DNA of 5,781 bases from Pseudomonadota bacterium. Lineage in GTDB: Bacteria; Myxococcota; Bradymonadia; UBA4248. Below the pieces are notes generated by a model. It did no database searches. It saw nothing but the letters and a program-made list of their open reading frames with translations, and had not been told where the DNA came from. The stretch lies in NCBI GenBank assembly GCA_017613855.1, contig JAGACY010000136.1:1-5781 (forward strand). The letters are read 5' to 3'. Every line of letters starts with the position of its first letter. Positions within the stretch are counted from its first letter, which is position 1. A program made the translations under genes and the position numbers. Of the stretch, positions 1 through 4,008 are shown one piece after another.

Positions 1-161
1 CCGCATTTAAGGAATGCCACGATCTCTCCATGCGGTATCTCATCTCAGGCATCGCCGCCTACAAACTTGCCAAACAATGGAAAATCTACATCGCCGCAGA
101 AATGCTCGGCGGTTCCTCTTGGGGCGTCGATCTGAATGGCGGCATCGAAGTGAGATTTTAA
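1..161 (+). CDS. C-terminal end of an outer-membrane beta-barrel protein (5' truncated by window edge)
   Basis: The frame beginning at base 3 is open for 52 codons and stops with TAA at 159-161; the start lies outside the window. The visible end has alternating polar and hydrophobic residues typical of transmembrane beta-strands (for example KIYIAAEMLGG, then WGVDLNGGIEVRF), and the last residue is Phe after Val-Arg. A terminal aromatic residue preceded by a final amphipathic strand is the known recognition signal for the BAM outer-membrane assembly machinery. I therefore infer that this is a barrel protein (porin-like or similar) inserted in the outer membrane; the family cannot be told from 52 residues. 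It converges with the pglX pieces on the other strand and is separated from them by 114 bases of palindromes. It is probably unrelated in function to pglX. The internal ATG at 30 is unlikely to be a start because the frame is open and protein-like before it. Confidence 0.65.
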   Translation, partial: AFKECHDLSMRYLISGIAAYKLAKQWKIYIAAEMLGGSSWGVDLNGGIEVRF

Positions 162-183
162 CGATTCTTGTTTTGCCCTCCGC

Positions 184-198
184 TATGGCTGCGCCATA
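184..198. repeat. Small hairpin in the convergent intergenic region
   Basis: Arms tatggc (184-189) and gccata (193-198) pair perfectly around a 3-base loop, 22 bases after the outer-membrane protein stop. No T-run follows on the plus strand, so it is not a canonical intrinsic terminator. It may contribute to mRNA 3'-end stability. The 6-bp stem is short enough to be chance. Confidence 0.3.
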
Positions 199-208
199 CG
201 CTCCGGGC

Positions 209-232
209 GGCCGGCGATTCCATTCGCCGGCC
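209..232. repeat. GC-rich perfect palindrome (9-bp stem)
   Basis: Arms ggccggcga (209-217) and tcgccggcc (224-232) are exact reverse complements around the 6-base loop ttccat. It lies between the convergent 3' ends of the outer-membrane protein gene and the pglX N-terminal piece. No T-tract follows on either strand, so Rho-independent termination is not supported in canonical form. It directly abuts the next palindrome at 233-275 and the two may act together as a bidirectional transcript-end structure or be a REP-like element. Confidence 0.6.
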
Positions 233-275
233 ATGCCGCACTACACGCCACGATGTGGCGCATTACGTGCGGCAT
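233..275. repeat. Compound palindrome immediately after the pglX N-terminal piece
   Basis: An outer 9-bp stem, atgccgcac (233-241) with gtgcggcat (267-275), encloses an inner 6-bp stem, cgccac (246-251) with gtggcg (255-260). The outer arm ends at the base next to the TAA stop codon (276-278) of the minus-strand methyltransferase gene, so the transcript would fold straight after the stop. It has no following U-run. It is probably a transcript-end or stability structure; the nested, precisely abutting design also resembles boundary structures of cassette-like units, which is only inference. Confidence 0.6.
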
Positions 276-2855
276 TTATACTAACGGATGGCGCCTGAAT
301 TCCCACGAAGTTTCAAAACTATCCCACGATTCTTTGGCCAATTCAATATTCGTCTGCACGAGCTCACGAATACGCTCCTTTTTATCCTCGGACCAAAGAA
401 TCGGAAGCATCCCGATATGACCTGCTTCATAATTTAATGTCGGCGATATAATCTCAAGGATTTTCGAGCAAACTATACTATTCAGGAAGGCGGCATAATA
501 ATACATATCAGAGGCTTGCTCAAAAAAGATGCTGCATCCGGATACATCATATAAAAAACCTTGAGGGAAATACCGAAAAGCCACACGGCCGCTCGAAATC
601 TTGGACCAGCTCAGACTCGGTCTGAAATAAGTTTCGGGATTTTTGACGACATAATCCGGATTCTTCAGATAGGGATATTTGGTCATGACATCATGCTTGA
701 TATCACGCCCATCATGCTGATAATTGACGATATAATCCTGATTTCCGTACCATTTGCGGAATTCTCCGCCTTTGTTGTAGGGAAACCATTTAATAGGACT
801 GTGAATCGCGGTTTGTCTGTCCAGACTAAAACCAATCCGGGATATATCCACTTCATACCAGTGACGAAGATAATGACGATTATTGGTTGTCGCAAGCCCC
901 TGGCGCGGAGAAGCTTTCTGCTTTAAAGGCTCACCACACTGAAAAGCATGCATCATCGCATCAGATACCCAATAGCCTATCGGCATGCCCGGCAGGGATT
1001 CAAAACGATTCGAAGAAGCATGGTATCGATAACTGCATGATGGGTTTTCTATGGCACAAAGAAGTTTGACATTCTGATAATCCATATTGCCGGCAAATTC
1101 TTCGAGCCTAAAGTAAATACCATCCAGACCTGGCCGTTGGCTCTGAATCACAAAGGCACATACATCGACCGTCGCTTCACTGAAAAATGCCCCCTTGGCC
1201 AGCTGTACCAAGGTAATGATCGAGTGATGATTAAGAATATATCGTCGTAATTTTTCATAACTCTTAATGAACATCCATACATTGGGAGTCATCAGACCGG
1301 CATAGCCCTGTGGCTTGCAAAACTGAATACATCGGTAAATAAATACGCTGAATAAATCACCTGCATAATCTTTATATTTCTTTTGAATATATGCTTTAAG
1401 CTGCTTATCATACTTGTTCAGATACGGCGGATTGGTGGCAACAACGGCATATTGCGATGACAATAGATTGACGACATCCAAAAAAGTCTGCAGTTTCCTG
1501 ATGTTATCCGCATACAATGAACCACGGTTGGCCTCGGCTTCTGCAATATGCCGCTCAATTTTTTTGATATCCACACGCGGAATTTGAATCATCGAACCAA
1601 ATTCATTGGCATTGTGCATCACTTCTGCAAGTTTTTTCATTTCCTGCTGAAGCGTTTTATCTCCCGCACTAACAGCTTCAATCAGATCGTCAGAGATAAA
1701 TCTACTATCTGCACACCGGTATATTTTAGGCTTCAAACCACGCTTTAAAAAGTTTTTATCGTACTGACAGCCTTTCATCATCATCGAAAAACAAGCCAAT
1801 TCGACGACAGTATCGTCAATATCAAGACCATACAAATTATGCCGGATGATTTCCGCAACAGCATCGCCGTCCGAATAGCCGCATTCCCGATATATCTCTA
1901 TCAGAACATCCATCACATAAACCAGGAAATGCCCTGTTCCGACGCAGGGATCCAAAACGGTTATCTCCTGCGGGCGTGTATTGCCATGACAACCGGAATG
2001 GGAGGTTTCATGATTCGCAATATAATATTTTAAATGGCTTGCGAGCTGGCTTTCCGGATGATGTTCCATCCAATAACGTCCGACGGTATTGTCGACAATA
2101 TATTTAACGACCCAGTCCGTCGTAAAAACCTGCGTTGCGACCGGCACATCTTCTTTCACAATATATTTTCTATAGAGCGGATCGACCACTTCATCGTGCT
2201 TTTCAGACATATAATATTGATACAGCCAGCCAATGATTTCTATCTGCCCATGCCCGGATGCAATATTAAAATCATCCTCTGGAATTTCCTGAATCAATCT
2301 GTCAATCACACTGCCTGCACAAAGCAAATGATCAGGCAAAAGAAGTTCGGTATAATCATTTTCTCTTGCAAAGATACCGGACAAAATAGATTTCAAAGCA
2401 CGGCACTGCATGACAATCAAATATGGATACAAAGCATCCATATCCGAATTTGCAACCCATGCATGCACCCTTTCTATATCAAGAATATTCAACTTATCTT
2501 TTAAATGGATCACATCATCGAGTATCTGCGGCTTAAAAGCATTATTTTCATCCGTAAAGACACGCACATGCCCAGGCAGATAGCCATTAACCTCCATAAA
2601 ACGCAGAGCACAAAAACGATTAAACCAGGTGCTCGCTGCTGACTCCATGACTTGTTCAAAGCCAGAGGTTTCAATTTGCCGGATCAGCACATCGCGAAGC
2701 AATAGCTCGTCTTTGCTCAGACAAAGAGGCTCGGCCGCCCGGATAGTACCGCAAGTATGCATTACCCCCAAATGCTGCGCTCTCGCTATTACGCCACTGA
2801 GCAATTCTTCATGTGCCCAGACTGCAAATTTCTTAACGGTGTTCCTGTCTATCAT
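276..2855 (-). CDS. pglX: BREX-1 PglX, N-terminal adenine-specific DNA methyltransferase part (split protein)
   Basis: This encodes 859 aa matching the first roughly 70% of PglX, the BREX phage-defence enzyme that methylates an adenine in a short non-palindromic site using S-adenosylmethionine and marks host DNA as self. The N-terminus has the family pattern (M-x-x-N-x-x-KKFAVWA). Motif X-like FTTDWVVKYIVDNT is at about residues 244-257, the SAM-binding motif I DPCVGTGHF at about 302-310, YGLDIDD at 342-348, and the catalytic NPPY at 475-478. The target-recognition-like region follows (WFPYNKGGEFRKWYGN, WSKISSG near 750), and it ends in SWDSFETSWEFRRHPLV then TAA. In ordinary PglX about 320 more residues follow; here those are encoded by the separate upstream gene. 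I chose the ATG at 2855 because it matches the family N-terminus; a weak AGAG lies about 12 bases upstream. The frame also extends back to a TTG at 2936, but that adds unconserved residues over hairpins. No frameshift or missing catalytic residue is seen. Confidence 0.9.
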   Translation of the reverse strand: MIDRNTVKKFAVWAHEELLSGVIARAQHLGVMHTCGTIRAAEPLCLSKDELLLRDVLIRQIETSGFEQVMESAASTWFNRFCALRFMEVNGYLPGHVRVFTDENNAFKPQILDDVIHLKDKLNILDIERVHAWVANSDMDALYPYLIVMQCRALKSILSGIFARENDYTELLLPDHLLCAGSVIDRLIQEIPEDDFNIASGHGQIEIIGWLYQYYMSEKHDEVVDPLYRKYIVKEDVPVATQVFTTDWVVKYIVDNTVGRYWMEHHPESQLASHLKYYIANHETSHSGCHGNTRPQEITVLDPCVGTGHFLVYVMDVLIEIYRECGYSDGDAVAEIIRHNLYGLDIDDTVVELACFSMMMKGCQYDKNFLKRGLKPKIYRCADSRFISDDLIEAVSAGDKTLQQEMKKLAEVMHNANEFGSMIQIPRVDIKKIERHIAEAEANRGSLYADNIRKLQTFLDVVNLLSSQYAVVATNPPYLNKYDKQLKAYIQKKYKDYAGDLFSVFIYRCIQFCKPQGYAGLMTPNVWMFIKSYEKLRRYILNHHSIITLVQLAKGAFFSEATVDVCAFVIQSQRPGLDGIYFRLEEFAGNMDYQNVKLLCAIENPSCSYRYHASSNRFESLPGMPIGYWVSDAMMHAFQCGEPLKQKASPRQGLATTNNRHYLRHWYEVDISRIGFSLDRQTAIHSPIKWFPYNKGGEFRKWYGNQDYIVNYQHDGRDIKHDVMTKYPYLKNPDYVVKNPETYFRPSLSWSKISSGRVAFRYFPQGFLYDVSGCSIFFEQASDMYYYAAFLNSIVCSKILEIISPTLNYEAGHIGMLPILWSEDKKERIRELVQTNIELAKESWDSFETSWEFRRHPLV
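278..284 (+). repeat. Left copy of a 7-bp direct repeat (atactaa) bordering the split pglX
   Basis: The heptamer atactaa overlaps the last codons of the pglX N-terminal piece. An identical copy in the same orientation at 4002-4008 overlaps the stop codon of the surface protein gene, so the two copies bracket both pglX pieces. A 7-mer match between two AT-rich stretches can occur by chance, so its role as a recombination or target-duplication site is speculative. Confidence 0.3.
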
Positions 2856-2861
2856 GAACGA

Positions 2862-2874
2862 ACAAGTCTCTTGT
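2862..2874 (-). promoter_or_regulatory. Weak ribosome binding site of the pglX N-terminal piece inside a small inverted repeat
   Basis: On the minus strand the leader before the ATG at 2855 reads ACAAG-AGA-CTTGT, a 5-bp inverted repeat with a 3-base loop. The only purine-rich Shine-Dalgarno candidate, AAGAGA (2867-2872), lies within it, 11 bases from the ATG. Pairing could partly mask the site and lower initiation. The stem is weak and the candidate is poor, so this is tentative. Confidence 0.3.
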
Positions 2875-2891
2875 GTATGGTTTGGGGGCGT

Positions 2892-2969
2892 TGCGGGGTG
2901 AAACCCCGCATCGGGGGTAGGCGCGTATTTGCTCAATGCAAATAGCGCCGCAGGGGGCTCCCCCCCTGC
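2892..2969. repeat. Cluster of three consecutive hairpins between the two pglX pieces
   Basis: Three palindromes stand side by side. First, tgcggggt (2892-2899) pairs with accccgca (2903-2910) around gaa. Second, ggcgcgtatttgc (2920-2932) pairs with gcaaatagcgcc (2938-2949), with one bulged base and loop tcaat. Third, gcaggggg (2950-2957) pairs with ccccctgc (2962-2969) around ctcc. Together they fill most of the 120-base spacer and are far richer in GC than the genes on either side. The third hairpin begins 6 bases after the stop of the C-terminal piece but has no U-tract, so a canonical terminator is not supported. Possible roles are attenuation or mRNA processing between the pieces, a REP/BIME-like repeat (a GTAG tetranucleotide precedes the second hairpin), or a recombination scar. 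Confidence 0.7.
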
Positions 2970-2975
2970 CTCTAT

Positions 2976-3956
2976 TTAAAAATTTACATCAGCCAAAACA
3001 TCCGATAATTTTAAATAATTGAGTTTTATACCATCATCCAAATCAATTGTAATTTTCCGTTCTTTCAAGGATTGTATCTTAGATGCATAAATCAATAATT
3101 CTTCTGACTGTTCACTAAGCTTCGCCAGTTGTTTTGCAATATTCTCATCTTCATCGCCAAACGAGGATGCGAGCCGAACATTAAGATCGGAAATTGCGCA
3201 TTGATATTGTTTCTGCAAATATTGTATATAATCGCCGATTTGTGCAAGTGTATCGGAACCATAGCGATGCACATACATCAGGCACTTGAATCCATTTTTC
3301 TTGCCGGAAGAAAACATCCAGTAAATGGGACGTTTCTGGTACATTTTTATATGGTCTGCATAAAAATCATTGAGAAAATATGACCGAATAATTTCTCTCG
3401 ATGTTCCTTTTCCGCCCAAAGTTTCTGCAATATAATTTAAATTAGCTTCAAGTGTGTCCGCACCGTAGACAATTTGTACGAACTCCACAATTCTTGTCAG
3501 AATATCTTCATCGAAATATTCACCATCAGCGATAGGAATAATATTATCCGCGCTCACTCCGAAATGACTATCCATATTTAAAGATGCATTGGCATTCTGA
3601 GAAGACACGAGCGTTTTCAAATAATAGCGATTTTTGAAAGTATTTTTGGAGTCAGGAGCTGGCGCAAAATAATCATAAAAATTCCCGCCCGCAAAGCAAA
3701 GTCCTGCTTTATCAAGTGAATAGCGGCCAAACATGCAGCCAACCGCATACGAGAGCAGACTTTTTATTTCGCGGACGATATTAGCCCTGCAGACCGTAAC
3801 ATCTTTATCTTTTATCGCTGGTGTCAGTTCCGTCGACATGCCATAGATATCAATAAAGATGCGGTTCAGTTCCTCCTCATTGGCTTTAAGCTGCTTAAAG
3901 CGCTTTTCACATTCCTGTTCCCACGCTTTATATTTTTCAGAAATCAATGTTCCCAT
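2976..3956 (-). CDS. pglX: BREX-1 PglX, C-terminal part encoded as a separate upstream gene (split protein)
   Basis: This encodes 326 aa that match only the C-terminal part of PglX. Family blocks are in the usual order: KAWEQECEKRF (11-20), KANEEELNRIFIDIYG (24-39), ELTPAIKDKDVTV (43-55), SYAVGCMFGRYSLD (69-82), the PIADGEYFDEDI region (141-152), YQKRPIYWMFSSGKKNGF (206-223), and the terminal DLDDGIKLNY (305-314). It holds no SAM-binding motif or NPPY, so it cannot methylate alone; in ordinary PglX this region is joined to the methyltransferase and is presumably needed for folding, DNA binding or partner contact. The ATG at 3956 has a good ribosome binding site, AGGGAA, 8 bases upstream, and homology begins within the first few residues. 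It lies 48 bases after the surface protein stop and 120 bases before the methyltransferase piece, so it is in reverse order to the protein. Between residues about 95 and 138 it seems longer than the PglX proteins I remember. It could be a working subunit or a remnant of a duplicated gene. Confidence 0.87.
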   Translation of the reverse strand: MGTLISEKYKAWEQECEKRFKQLKANEEELNRIFIDIYGMSTELTPAIKDKDVTVCRANIVREIKSLLSYAVGCMFGRYSLDKAGLCFAGGNFYDYFAPAPDSKNTFKNRYYLKTLVSSQNANASLNMDSHFGVSADNIIPIADGEYFDEDILTRIVEFVQIVYGADTLEANLNYIAETLGGKGTSREIIRSYFLNDFYADHIKMYQKRPIYWMFSSGKKNGFKCLMYVHRYGSDTLAQIGDYIQYLQKQYQCAISDLNVRLASSFGDEDENIAKQLAKLSEQSEELLIYASKIQSLKERKITIDLDDGIKLNYLKLSDVLADVNF

Positions 3957-3964
3957 GCAGTCTG

Positions 3965-3970
3965 TTCCCT
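3965..3970 (-). promoter_or_regulatory. Ribosome binding site for the pglX C-terminal piece
   Basis: On the minus strand AGGGAA ends 8 bases before the ATG at 3956, a good match to Shine-Dalgarno sequence and spacing. It supports translation of the C-terminal piece as an independent protein, which would not be expected of a random gene fragment. Its surroundings are locally repeated (GCAGGGAACA then GCATGGGAACA across the start codon), so the site may have arisen by a short duplication. Confidence 0.55.
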
Positions 3971-4001
3971 GCGGCTGACGATGGATATATCTGAACGAAT
4001 A

Positions 4002-4008
4002 ATACTAA
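4002..4008 (+). repeat. Right copy of the 7-bp direct repeat (atactaa) bordering the split pglX
   Basis: This is identical to 278-284 and in the same orientation. It overlaps the TAG stop of the surface protein gene (4005-4007). Together the two copies mark the outer limits of a segment of about 3.7 kb holding only the pglX pieces and their hairpins. It may be chance; see the linked finding. Confidence 0.3.

Noticed and set aside
162..275. Rho-independent terminator between the convergent genes
   Set aside because: The palindromes are strong, but no T-run follows them on either strand. They are listed as palindromes instead.
2034..2504. Plus-strand ORF of 156 codons opposite the methyltransferase, with several smaller ones
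   Set aside because: These lie antisense to well-conserved PglX sequence and show no recognisable domain or good ribosome binding site.
2856..2936. Longer pglX N-terminal ORF starting at TTG 2936
   Set aside because: The added 27 residues cover the hairpins and do not look like PglX, whereas the ATG at 2855 gives the family N-terminus exactly. It is kept only as a readthrough possibility.
2880..2975. Integron attC site
   Set aside because: I could not find paired RYYYAAC and GTTRRRY core sites around the hairpins, and no integron integrase is present.
2976..3956. C-terminal PglX piece as a simple pseudogene fragment
   Set aside because: It has a full open frame with all expected conserved blocks, a good ribosome binding site and a start at the homology boundary. 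Decay is not visible, although loss of function cannot be excluded.
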